From Phaeobacter sp. QD34_24 (GTDB lineage: Bacteria; Pseudomonadota; Alphaproteobacteria; Rhodobacterales; Rhodobacteraceae), in assembly GCF_028890115.1 (NCBI RefSeq), contig NZ_JARCJD010000004.1:124001-188000 (forward strand): DNA of 64,000 bases, given 5' to 3'. The notes beneath the pieces were generated by a model. The model saw nothing but the letters and a program-made list of their open reading frames with translations. It did no database searches and was not told the origin of the DNA. Both the position numbers and the translations under genes were made by a program. Positions 8,278 through 16,352 of this stretch are shown here, one piece after another (the stretch's first letter is position 1; each line of letters opens with the position of its first letter).

Positions 8278-10728
8278 ATGAGCGATCTTCCCAAATCGGC
8301 CCGCGTGGTCATCATCGGCGGCGGCGTGGTGGGCTGTTCGGTGGCCTATCACCTGACCAAGCTCGGCTGGAAAGACGTGGTGCTGTTGGAGCGCAAGCAG
8401 CTGACCTCGGGCACCACATGGCATGCGGCGGGGTTGATCGGGCAGCTGCGCGCCTCGTCCAACATGACCAAGCTCGCGCGCTATTCCGCCGATCTGTACC
8501 TGGGGCTGGAAGAAGAAACCGGCGTTGCCACCGGCATGCGGCAGGTGGGCTCGGTCTCGGTCGCGCTGACGGATGAACGGCTTGAGGAGCTATACCGCAA
8601 TGCCGCCATGGCGCGCGCCTTTGGCGTGCCGGTCGAGGAGCTGTCGCCAACCGAGGTGAAGGAGCGCTACGGCCATATCAATCTTGAGGGTGTCACCGGC
8701 GGTGTCTGGTTGCCGACCGACGGTCAGGCGGACCCGGCCAATATCGCGCTGGCCCTTGCCAAGGGGGCGCGACAGCGGGGCGCCCTGGTGAAGGAACGGA
8801 TCAAGGTCACCGGCATTTCCCGAGAAGGTCGTAGGGTGACCGGGGTCGATTGGGTCTCTGATTCAGGCTCTGACACGGGGCATATCGCCTGTGACATGGT
8901 GGTGAACTGCGCCGGCATGTGGGGGCATGAGGTGGGCCGGATGGCGGGCATCAACGTGCCGCTTCACGCCTGTGAGCATTTCTACATCGTCTCCGAGCCG
9001 ATCCAGGGGCTCAGCCAGATGCCGGTTCTTCGGGTGCCTGATGAATGCGCCTATTACAAGGAAGACGCGGGGAAGATCATGCTGGGCGCCTTTGAGCCAA
9101 ATGCCAAGCCCTGGGGCATGACCGGCATTCCCGACAGTTTCGAGTTTGACCAGCTGCCCGAGGATTTCGACCATTTCGAACCCATCCTGGAGGCGGCTTG
9201 CAACCGTATGCCGATGCTGGCGGATGCCGGGATCCATACCTTCTTCAACGGCCCCGAAAGCTTCACGCCCGACGACGCCTATCACCTGGGTCTGGCGCCC
9301 GAGATGGACAACGTCTGGGTCGCGGCGGGGTTCAATTCGATCGGGATCCAGTCGGCGGGCGGCGCGGGCATGGCGCTGGCGCAATGGATGCAGGACGGGG
9401 AAAAGCCCTTTGACCTGGGGGATGTTGATATTACCCGCATGCAGCCGTTCCAGGGCAACAAGCACTACCTGTTCGAACGCTCCAAGGAGACGCTGGGCCT
9501 GCTCTATGCCGATCACTTCCCCTACCGGCAAAAGGCCACGGCGCGCGGGGTGCGGCGGTCTCCATTCCATTACCAGCTACAGGAAAAGGGCGCGGTCTTT
9601 GGCGAACTGGCGGGCTGGGAGCGCGCCAACTGGTTCGCGGAGGAGGGCCAGTTGCGTGACTATCGCTACAGCTGGAAGCGGCAGAACTGGTTCCAGAACG
9701 CCGCTGCCGAGCACCGTGCGGTGCGGGAAAACGTCGGCATCTACGATATGTCCTCCTTCGGGAAGATCCGCGTCGAAGGGCCGGATGCCGAAAGCTTCCT
9801 CAACCACATCTGCGGCGCGAACATGTCGGTGCCTGTGGGTAAGATCGTCTATACGCAGTTCCTGAACGCCCGCGGCGGGATCGAGGCGGATGTGACCGTC
9901 ACCCGCCTGTCAGAGACTGTATACTTGGTCGTGACGCCCGCGATCACCCGGCTGGCGGATGAGACCCGCATGCGGCGGCTGGTCGGGGGTCGCCGGGTCA
10001 CCATCACCGATGTGACGGCGGGCGAAGGGGTGCTGGCGGTGATGGGGCCGCGTTCGCGCGAGTTGCTGCAGAAGGTCTCCCCAAGTGATTTCAGCAATGC
10101 GGTGAATCCCTTTGGCACCGCGCAGGAGATCGAGATCGGCATGGGGTTGGCGCGTGCGCATCGGGTCTCTTACGTCGGTGAACTCGGCTGGGAAATCTAT
10201 GTGTCCACAGATATGGCCGGCCATGTCTTCGAGGTGCTGCAGGAGGCCGGTCAGGAGATGGATCTGAAGCTGTGCGGCATGCATATGATGGACAGTTGCC
10301 GGATCGAGAAGGGGTTCCGTCACTTCGGCCATGACATCACCTGCGAGGATCACGTGATCGATGCGGGGCTTGGCTTTGCGGTGGATCTGAAAAAGGATGA
10401 TTTCATCGGCAAGGCGGCCGTTGCGGCGCGCAAGGAGACTGGTCCCAAGGCGCGGATGCTGCAATTCCGGCTGATGGATCCCGAGCCGCTTTTGTATCAC
10501 AACGAACCCTTGCTGCGGGATGGGAAGATCGTCGGCTATATCTCTTCGGGGGCCTACGGGCACACCCTGGGAGGCGCCATCGGCATGGGCTACGTGCCTT
10601 GCGAAGGTCAAAGCGCGGCAGAGGTTCTGGCCTCCACTTACGAGATCGACGTGATGGGCACCCGGGTGCGGGCAGAGGCGTCGCTGAAGCCGATGTATGA
10701 CCCGAAATCGGAGCGTGTGAAGGCCTGA
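8278..10728 (+). CDS. Second dimethylglycine/sarcosine dehydrogenase-like flavoenzyme with GcvT domain
   Basis: This protein has 816 residues, the same length as the enzyme encoded at 3781, and parallel architecture. FAD motif VVIIGGGVVGCS is at 10-21 and TWHAAG at 47-52, with H49 the presumed flavin-linking histidine. The C-terminal half is a GcvT-like folate domain with YVGELGWEIY. The start is the ATG at 8278, not an upstream in-frame codon, because the MSDLPKSARV start aligns with the paralogue. It probably demethylates a different N-methyl substrate in the same pathway, for example sarcosine versus dimethylglycine. A strong hairpin follows at 10761. Confidence 0.85.
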   Translation: MSDLPKSARVVIIGGGVVGCSVAYHLTKLGWKDVVLLERKQLTSGTTWHAAGLIGQLRASSNMTKLARYSADLYLGLEEETGVATGMRQVGSVSVALTDERLEELYRNAAMARAFGVPVEELSPTEVKERYGHINLEGVTGGVWLPTDGQADPANIALALAKGARQRGALVKERIKVTGISREGRRVTGVDWVSDSGSDTGHIACDMVVNCAGMWGHEVGRMAGINVPLHACEHFYIVSEPIQGLSQMPVLRVPDECAYYKEDAGKIMLGAFEPNAKPWGMTGIPDSFEFDQLPEDFDHFEPILEAACNRMPMLADAGIHTFFNGPESFTPDDAYHLGLAPEMDNVWVAAGFNSIGIQSAGGAGMALAQWMQDGEKPFDLGDVDITRMQPFQGNKHYLFERSKETLGLLYADHFPYRQKATARGVRRSPFHYQLQEKGAVFGELAGWERANWFAEEGQLRDYRYSWKRQNWFQNAAAEHRAVRENVGIYDMSSFGKIRVEGPDAESFLNHICGANMSVPVGKIVYTQFLNARGGIEADVTVTRLSETVYLVVTPAITRLADETRMRRLVGGRRVTITDVTAGEGVLAVMGPRSRELLQKVSPSDFSNAVNPFGTAQEIEIGMGLARAHRVSYVGELGWEIYVSTDMAGHVFEVLQEAGQEMDLKLCGMHMMDSCRIEKGFRHFGHDITCEDHVIDAGLGFAVDLKKDDFIGKAAVAARKETGPKARMLQFRLMDPEPLLYHNEPLLRDGKIVGYISSGAYGHTLGGAIGMGYVPCEGQSAAEVLASTYEIDVMGTRVRAEASLKPMYDPKSERVKA

Positions 10729-10760
10729 TGTGGCTCTAACATGGTAGAAACCCTGTGTTG

Positions 10761-10794
10761 TTGAAGGGTGGTGCGCAATGCGACCGCCCTTCAA
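10761..10794 (+). terminator. Hairpin after the methylamine gene set
   Basis: Arms TTGAAGGG and CCCTTCAA extend inward to about 12 pairs with one G-T wobble and a 10-base loop. The gap between the flavoenzyme and rarD places it as a terminator, but only a short AT stretch (AAATATTT overlaps its end) follows instead of a T run. Efficiency is therefore doubtful. Confidence 0.5.
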
Positions 10795-10853
10795 ATATTT
10801 GGCCATTCCCTTCACCTGCAAAGCTGCCATAAAGGCTGCGAAGGAGTGCCGCC

Positions 10854-11771
10854 ATGACCACCCAAAAGCCCGAGAATACCGATACCCCGCAGGGGCTGGC
10901 CTTTGCTATCACGGCCTATCTCCTGTGGGGGTTTCTGCCGCTCTACATGAAGGCGGTGTCGCATATTCCCGCGGCCGAGGTGGTCGCCCATCGTGTCATC
11001 TGGTCGGTGCCCTTGGCGGGGGCGCTATTGATCGTGCTGCGCCGAACCAAGGATCTGCGCGCGGCGCTCAGCAGCCCGCGCACCTTGGTGATGGCCTGCC
11101 TGACGGCGGCGCTGATCTCGGTCAACTGGGGGATCTACGTCTGGTCTATCGCCACCGACCACGCGCTGGATGCCGCGCTTGGATATTACATAAACCCCTT
11201 GTTTAGTGTCGCATTGGGTGCCGTTCTGCTGGGGGAGCGGCTGAGCCGCACTCAGCTTGTGGCCATCGCTTTGGCTGCCGCCGCTGTGGTGGTGCTGACC
11301 ATTGAAACCGGCAGCCTGCCCTGGGCTGCGGTGGGCTTGACCTTCAGCTGGGGCTTTTATGCCTTCTTCAAGAAGTGGCTGCCGATTGGCCCCAATCAGG
11401 GCTTCCTGTTGGAGGTGCTGATCCTGTCGGTGCCCGCCCTTGGCTATGTCGCCTACCTCAGCGCGATGGGCGAAGGGCATTTTACGGTCAGCTGGGAGCA
11501 AAGCCTGCTTCTGATGGGCTGCGGCGTGGTGACGGCGGTGCCTCTGATCATCTATGCCAACGGGGCCAAGTTGCTGCGGCTTTCGACCATCGGCATCCTG
11601 CAATATATCGCGCCGACGCTGATTTTCCTGGTGGCGGTTTTTGTCTTTGGCGAGGAATTCGGTCATGCCCGTATGATCGCCTTCCCGATGATCTGGGCCG
11701 CGCTGGTGATCTATTCCATCCCCCTGATCCGCCAGATGCGGCGCAAGCCCGGAGCGGTGAAATCGGGCTGA
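10854..11771 (+). CDS. rarD: EamA-family transporter, RarD type
   Basis: This 305-residue membrane protein has about ten hydrophobic segments in two EamA repeats. The N-terminal GLAFAITAYLLWGFLPLYMK and HRVIWSVP blocks are typical of RarD rather than other drug/metabolite transporters. RarD was named for chloramphenicol sensitivity in Pseudomonas, but its physiological substrate is unknown. An AAGGAG-type site precedes the ATG. It is convergent with the SGNH hydrolase, with only seven bases between them. Confidence 0.85.
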   Translation: MTTQKPENTDTPQGLAFAITAYLLWGFLPLYMKAVSHIPAAEVVAHRVIWSVPLAGALLIVLRRTKDLRAALSSPRTLVMACLTAALISVNWGIYVWSIATDHALDAALGYYINPLFSVALGAVLLGERLSRTQLVAIALAAAAVVVLTIETGSLPWAAVGLTFSWGFYAFFKKWLPIGPNQGFLLEVLILSVPALGYVAYLSAMGEGHFTVSWEQSLLLMGCGVVTAVPLIIYANGAKLLRLSTIGILQYIAPTLIFLVAVFVFGEEFGHARMIAFPMIWAALVIYSIPLIRQMRRKPGAVKSG

Positions 11772-11778
11772 TTAGGCT

Positions 11779-12489
11779 CTAAACAGGCGGTGTTGTAATT
11801 TCCTGGGCCAACCGTTCAGCCCAAAGCGCATAGGCTTTCGGGTTCGGGTGATAACCATCTTCCGCCGCCAATTCCGGATCGCTGGGCAGATCAAACGGTA
11901 GGTGGTGAAACCCGTCGATCTGCCGGGACAGCTCCGCAAGCCCTAGATCCAGACGCTGCGCCTGCCGCCCGAGTGCCCAGGCGAGCGGTTGAGGCAGGGC
12001 CGGAAAGTGCTCCATCTGGGGAACCCCGCAGGCCAGGATCTGCCGGACAGCAAAACGATCCGCCAGAAGCTCTGCCAACTGCCGTTGGTGTCGTGTAAAT
12101 CGCCCCCGCGAGACGGCGCTGGTCACGTCATTCACCCCAAGCGCCAGAATGGCGATATCAAAAGACTGCGTGGGCAGCTCAGACAGGCGGCGCAGCGTGT
12201 CGGCGGTGGCGTGGCCGGTGGTGGCCTCCAGCCGCCAATGCACCTGCCAGCGGGATGCAAGGCGCGAGACCAGTTGCCCGGCAAGCGCCTGATCCTGATG
12301 CGCCACCCCCACCCCGGCGGCAGAGCTGTCCCCGGCGATCAACAGCCGCAAGCTTGGTCCCGTTCCTGCCTGCCCCTGCCGGGGGCCCTCTGGTTCCGGC
12401 AGACGCAGGGCCTTGCGCCGCACGGTCAGCCCCTGTGCGATCAACAGAGGCAACAGCGGCAGGCGCAGGATCTGGTCGGCTGCGATCAT
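11779..12489 (-). CDS. SGNH/GDSL-family hydrolase
   Basis: A 236-residue esterase or lipase of the SGNH fold. GDSSAAGVG (block I, nucleophile serine), LALGVNDVT (block III, asparagine) and EDGYHPN (block V, Asp-His pair) are all present. No signal peptide is evident, so it may act in the cytoplasm on acyl esters or thioesters. The NTF2-like gene is upstream on the same strand, 35 bp away. Substrate unknown. Confidence 0.82.
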   Translation of the reverse strand: MIAADQILRLPLLPLLIAQGLTVRRKALRLPEPEGPRQGQAGTGPSLRLLIAGDSSAAGVGVAHQDQALAGQLVSRLASRWQVHWRLEATTGHATADTLRRLSELPTQSFDIAILALGVNDVTSAVSRGRFTRHQRQLAELLADRFAVRQILACGVPQMEHFPALPQPLAWALGRQAQRLDLGLAELSRQIDGFHHLPFDLPSDPELAAEDGYHPNPKAYALWAERLAQEITTPPV

Positions 12490-12524
12490 GGGGTTCCAAA
12501 AAAACAGGCTCTAACAAGGCCAAA

Positions 12525-12935
12525 TTAGCTGAGCGCCTCGCGGAATTTCAGAAAGCGCGCATCGGTCTGAACCCGCGCATTCATCGCATCGCGCAGGGCA
12601 CCTACGGATTTATAGGGGCGCATCACGACCTCGAAGGTCTCGATCAGCCCATCGTCGCCCAAGGTGATCAGGTCCACGCCGACGGCGTCGAACTCACCGA
12701 TCTTGCACTGGAACTCCAGCGCCCAGTCGTTGCCTTCTCCCATGATGCGGCGATAGCGAAAGTCAGAGAAGACCTGCCCCACGTGTCCTAGCACGGCGGC
12801 GACGGGTGCGCGGCCCGTCCAGGTCTTCCAATAGGTGGGCGGCAGGAATTTCACGTCTTCGGCCAGAAGCTCGGCGATCAGGTGTTCCTCGCCCTTGGCG
12901 ACGACCTCCTGCATGCGGGTGATGGTTGGGTGCAT
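12525..12935 (-). CDS. NTF2-like (SnoaL-type) small protein
   Basis: The protein has 136 residues starting at ATG 12935, behind a purine-rich GGGAGAGA site. The cone-shaped NTF2-like fold is suggested by length and by the pattern LIAELLAEDVKFLPPTYWK, then a strand-rich half with alternating charged and hydrophobic residues and DDGLIETFEVVMRP near the end. Members serve as small-molecule isomerases, cyclases or binding proteins. Nothing here fixes the role. Confidence 0.65.
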   Translation of the reverse strand: MHPTITRMQEVVAKGEEHLIAELLAEDVKFLPPTYWKTWTGRAPVAAVLGHVGQVFSDFRYRRIMGEGNDWALEFQCKIGEFDAVGVDLITLGDDGLIETFEVVMRPYKSVGALRDAMNARVQTDARFLKFREALS

Positions 12936-13043
12936 GGTCTCTCTCCCTCTTTGCGGCTGATCCTGCCCCTGGTGCAGGCACGGGGGCAAGAAGGACGTCG
13001 CGGGAACTTGCCGCAGACAGGGGGAGGCGCTAGGCAGGCGGCC

Positions 13044-13697
13044 ATGACCCTATCAAGCGATTACAACCCGCCGCAGGATCCCTTGGAGATCCTCCATCAC
13101 GATGCACAGATCCTTGCGGTGAACAAACCCGCGGGCCTGTTGAGTGTGCCGGGGCGGGGGGAACATCTGTCCGATTGCCTGTTGAGCCGGGTGCAAGCGG
13201 CATTTCCCGAAGCGCTGCTCGTGCACCGGCTGGACCGGGATACCTCGGGGGTGATGGTCTTTGCGCTGACGCCCCATGCGCAGCGGCACCTGTCGATGCA
13301 GTTTGAAAAGCGCACCACGCGCAAGGCCTATGTCGCGCGCGTCACGGGGCGGCTGGAGCCGCGCTCGGGCACGGTGGACCTGCCGTTGATCGTCGATTGG
13401 CCGAACCGTCCGCGCCAGATGGTCTGTCACGAGACGGGCAAGCCGGCGATCACGGATTGGCGGGTGATCCGTTCTGGCGCGGATGAAACCCGCGTGCGCC
13501 TGACGCCCAAGACCGGCCGCTCGCACCAGTTGCGGGTGCATATGCTGTCGCTTGGCCATCCAATCCTGGGCGATCCGCTATATGCGGAAGGGGCTGCACG
13601 AGACTTCCCGCGCATGATGCTGCATTCCGAAGAGCTGCGGATCAAACACCCCGACAGTGAACAGTCGATGAAGTTCAGGGCCAAGGCGCCGTTCTGA
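13044..13697 (+). CDS. RluA-family RNA pseudouridine synthase
   Basis: This 217-residue enzyme converts uridines in RNA to pseudouridine. The catalytic motif HRLDRDTSGVMVFA carries the essential aspartate, and LTPKTGRSHQLRVHM is the usual second block. The length, without an S4 domain, fits the RluA subgroup, which modifies 23S rRNA and some tRNAs; the exact site cannot be told. Start ATG 13044 follows GGCGGCC. Its TGA directly abuts the stop of the convergent fucosyltransferase gene. Confidence 0.85.
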   Translation: MTLSSDYNPPQDPLEILHHDAQILAVNKPAGLLSVPGRGEHLSDCLLSRVQAAFPEALLVHRLDRDTSGVMVFALTPHAQRHLSMQFEKRTTRKAYVARVTGRLEPRSGTVDLPLIVDWPNRPRQMVCHETGKPAITDWRVIRSGADETRVRLTPKTGRSHQLRVHMLSLGHPILGDPLYAEGAARDFPRMMLHSEELRIKHPDSEQSMKFRAKAPF

Positions 13698-14543
13698 TCA
13701 GGCCTCTATCCGCTGCCAGCTGTCCGGCAGGATGTCGGGGTTGGAGAGTTTGGGATTCCCGAACCACTGCGCCGGGCCGGTCACGATTTTCTTCGGGTTG
13801 CGGTTGAGCCAGGCCGCCCACCAGGAGAAGGAGCTGTTGGCGATGATATTGTGCTGGCACAGGGTCATCAGCCGCATGTCCTCATAATCCGCGTCCGGTC
13901 CATTGAAATCCACCACGATCTTCTCGCAGGGCAGCGGCAGGTTGTCCTTGGCCCAGCCGGGATCGTCGGAGAAGACAAAGACCGTTGGCGTGCCAGAGAG
14001 GCCGGTCAGGATATGCGCAAGGGCGGCCTCATAGTAGGCTTGGTCGCACAGGCTATGGGCGGCAAGCGCCATATAGTCGCCCCGCCGGACGTGCAGGGAG
14101 ATCGCATTGCTGGCTTGGATGCGGTCGGCCATCTCGGCATTTTGGCTGTCGGAAAATGCGGGGAAGGCGAAATCCGCGCGGATGCGCTCGGCAATGGGCG
14201 CAAAGTACCGTTCACTCTGCCAGTAGCCGTGCAGGTAGCTGTCCTCGCCCCAGGTTGTGAAATCCAGATTGTAGCCCAGACCGTGTTCGCGCCGAAACAT
14301 GGGTAAGCGGCCAAAGGCGCGCCACAGCGCATAGCGCAGCGGAGCGGCGGATTTGAGCGGCGGCAGTGTGACGGGTTCGGTCAGATCCAGATCAAAGACC
14401 CGCGTCAGGACGCCTTCGCCGCGCTGGACCGCTTCGCGCGTATCAAGGGCAACCGAGGTGCCCAGCCGGTCGGCCAGCGCGCGGGCGGCCGCGTATTGAA
14501 ACATCTGATTGCCAAGGCGGCCATGCAGGCGGGCGGTGATCAT
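13698..14543 (-). CDS. GT11-family alpha-1,2-fucosyltransferase-like enzyme
   Basis: This 281-residue glycosyltransferase starts at ATG 14543 with the family opening RLHGRLGNQMFQYAAA. The GDP-fucose-binding block appears as SLHVRRGDYM, and IIANSSFSWWAAWLN is the typical C-terminal signature. It probably adds alpha-1,2-linked fucose to a surface glycan. The ribosome site is weak. It lies downstream of iorB, separated by a large palindromic element, so it is probably a separate transcription unit. No other surface-sugar genes are adjacent. Confidence 0.85.
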   Translation of the reverse strand: MITARLHGRLGNQMFQYAAARALADRLGTSVALDTREAVQRGEGVLTRVFDLDLTEPVTLPPLKSAAPLRYALWRAFGRLPMFRREHGLGYNLDFTTWGEDSYLHGYWQSERYFAPIAERIRADFAFPAFSDSQNAEMADRIQASNAISLHVRRGDYMALAAHSLCDQAYYEAALAHILTGLSGTPTVFVFSDDPGWAKDNLPLPCEKIVVDFNGPDADYEDMRLMTLCQHNIIANSSFSWWAAWLNRNPKKIVTGPAQWFGNPKLSNPDILPDSWQRIEA

Positions 14544-14649
14544 CGCGGGGGTCGGTCCATGAAGGGCTGTGTTTGCCTTGCATATCGTTGTGACAGCCTC
14601 ATGGAAAGCAGGATGCTGCTGTGGTGGCGTGGGATGAAAACCTGGCGTG

Positions 14650-14787
14650 GCGCTCCCGCCCGTCACCGCCCCTCCGGATGGAGGGTCGCCTCCCGTTGGG
14701 CCCGGCGCCGCGCTATGCGCGGCGCCGGGCCCAAGGCCGCCAAGGGAGTCGTGGCATGGCCACGGCATCCTGCGGGCGCGGGAGCGC
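14650..14787. repeat. Nested palindromic repeat element (REP/MITE-like)
   Basis: The core is a perfect 18-bp stem, TTGGGCCCGGCGCCGCGC at 14696-14713, with loop TAT and the exact complement at 14717-14734. Outer arms GCGCTCCCGCCCG (14650-14662) and its complement with a two-base bulge (14773-14787) enclose it. A shorter CTCCC/GGGAG pair lies between. No T run follows on either strand, so it is not a standard terminator. It carries no gene and resembles extragenic palindromic elements; copy number elsewhere is unknown. Confidence 0.6.
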
Positions 14788-14810
14788 TACGCTTTGGGTC
14801 TGCGGAGAGG

Positions 14811-16352
14811 TCAGAGGAAACTGCGAATGGTCTTCAGTGCGCCATCCAGCGCCTCGCCCTTCTCGTCCTGCAGGGCCGCTTCGCGCAGGCGAGCGACCCA
14901 TTCCGGGCCATCTTCGCGGGCCTCGACCAGTCTGGCACCCTCTAGGACCCGGTCGAATTTCGTGAGGCCGCGCGCATGGGTATCGGAATAGCCCTTGATC
15001 AGGCGGCGACAGCGCAGGATCTCCACCGCCATGTCATAGCGATCCGGCAGGTAGCCATGGGAGCGGGCCATCCAATCCTCCAGATGGGCCTGCTCCAATG
15101 CGTGGCGGTGGGTCTTGCGGCGCCAGCCACGCAGGCCGCCGATCAGGTAAAGCATGAGGAATCCGCGCAGGCTGTCGGTGCGGATGCGGCGACCCTTGTT
15201 GAACAGCCGGTCCAGCCGCTGCATCCAGGCGGGGCTTGCCTCGACTCGCGCACCAAGGCGTGCGGGAAACAGGCCTGCGATTTCCTCGGCGCGGGGGTGC
15301 AGGTAGTCGGTGAGGGTGAGCGTCTTGCCTGCGCTGCCCATCTCATCCTCGATACGGTCGAACCGGCTGGCGCGGGTCTTGAGGTCGGCCACCCGGATCA
15401 CATCGTCATAACCCATGGCATTGGCGATGTGTTTCGCCGCCTCAAGGGACAGCATGTGGTCCTTGTCCGCGTGGTCCTTCGCGACAAAGCTGTCGAGCCG
15501 ATCCAGATATTCCGCGCCATAGGCGACGTCCTGGAACTCCACCACCTTGCGCAGGCCTGCCTCTGCCATCTCGGCCACTTCGGCTGGCAAGGCGTTGATG
15601 CGGGCCATCAGCCCCTCGAAGGCGCGTATCTGCCGGGACGAACCTGATGGGGCCAGTGCCGGTAGTGCTTTGGGCTGTTCCGTTGGCTGGTCTTCACCCT
15701 TCTGCGCCAGGTCATACCCGGCTGCAAAGGCGCGCAGGCTGGCTTCCACCCCCTTGCCACCCGCCCGGATCGCCTCTTCAAAGGCGGCGCGGTCAAACGG
15801 CAGGGCGCCGGATCCGGCCAGGGCGCCGAACAGCGAGGCCGAGATCACCGAGCCCGCGCCCACGGCGGCGCGCTCCATATCGGCCATGATCAGCTTTTCA
15901 GCGGCCATTTCCGCGGCGGCGCGCACCTCTTCGGCATTGGCCATGCCGTCACCGGGCACCATCTTCTCCGACACCGCCAGCGCCCGGTGGGTCGAGGCGA
16001 TCAGCGTGGTACGATCCGGCGTCACAAAGCCACGCAGGATGGCGCGCCCGGCCTCCATCATCTCGGCGGCGATCATCACGTCCACGTCGCCCTGCGCAGG
16101 CGCCAGGGAGAACACCGGGTTCGGGACCGAGGCCGGGGCCATCTCGATATAGTAGATCGTGGCGCCGGTGCGCTGGGCGACGCCTGCAACGCTGGTGGCC
16201 TGGGCGTTGTAGCCCTGCGCGCGGGCCAGGGATTCGATCCAGTTGGTCAGCACCCCGCCGCCCTGGCCGCCTACGGCAAGGATGGCCAGCTTGATCACCC
16301 CATCAAGGCCTGCGTCGCGCTGGCCCGTTCCGATTGGCAGTTCGATGGACAT
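14811..16352 (-). CDS. iorB: Indolepyruvate:ferredoxin oxidoreductase, beta subunit (extended type)
   Basis: A 513-residue subunit starting at the ATG that shares one base with the iorA stop (TGATG). Residues about 18-220 are the 2-oxoacid:ferredoxin oxidoreductase gamma-type domain, with ILAVGGQGGGVLTNW and VAGVAQRTGATIYYIEM. The remaining 290 residues are the long C-terminal extension found in proteobacterial IorB proteins. With IorA it decarboxylates aryl 2-oxoacids to acyl-CoA, reducing ferredoxin. It is the last gene of the five-gene leftward operon; the palindromic element begins 24 bp downstream. Confidence 0.88.
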   Translation of the reverse strand: MSIELPIGTGQRDAGLDGVIKLAILAVGGQGGGVLTNWIESLARAQGYNAQATSVAGVAQRTGATIYYIEMAPASVPNPVFSLAPAQGDVDVMIAAEMMEAGRAILRGFVTPDRTTLIASTHRALAVSEKMVPGDGMANAEEVRAAAEMAAEKLIMADMERAAVGAGSVISASLFGALAGSGALPFDRAAFEEAIRAGGKGVEASLRAFAAGYDLAQKGEDQPTEQPKALPALAPSGSSRQIRAFEGLMARINALPAEVAEMAEAGLRKVVEFQDVAYGAEYLDRLDSFVAKDHADKDHMLSLEAAKHIANAMGYDDVIRVADLKTRASRFDRIEDEMGSAGKTLTLTDYLHPRAEEIAGLFPARLGARVEASPAWMQRLDRLFNKGRRIRTDSLRGFLMLYLIGGLRGWRRKTHRHALEQAHLEDWMARSHGYLPDRYDMAVEILRCRRLIKGYSDTHARGLTKFDRVLEGARLVEAREDGPEWVARLREAALQDEKGEALDGALKTIRSFL

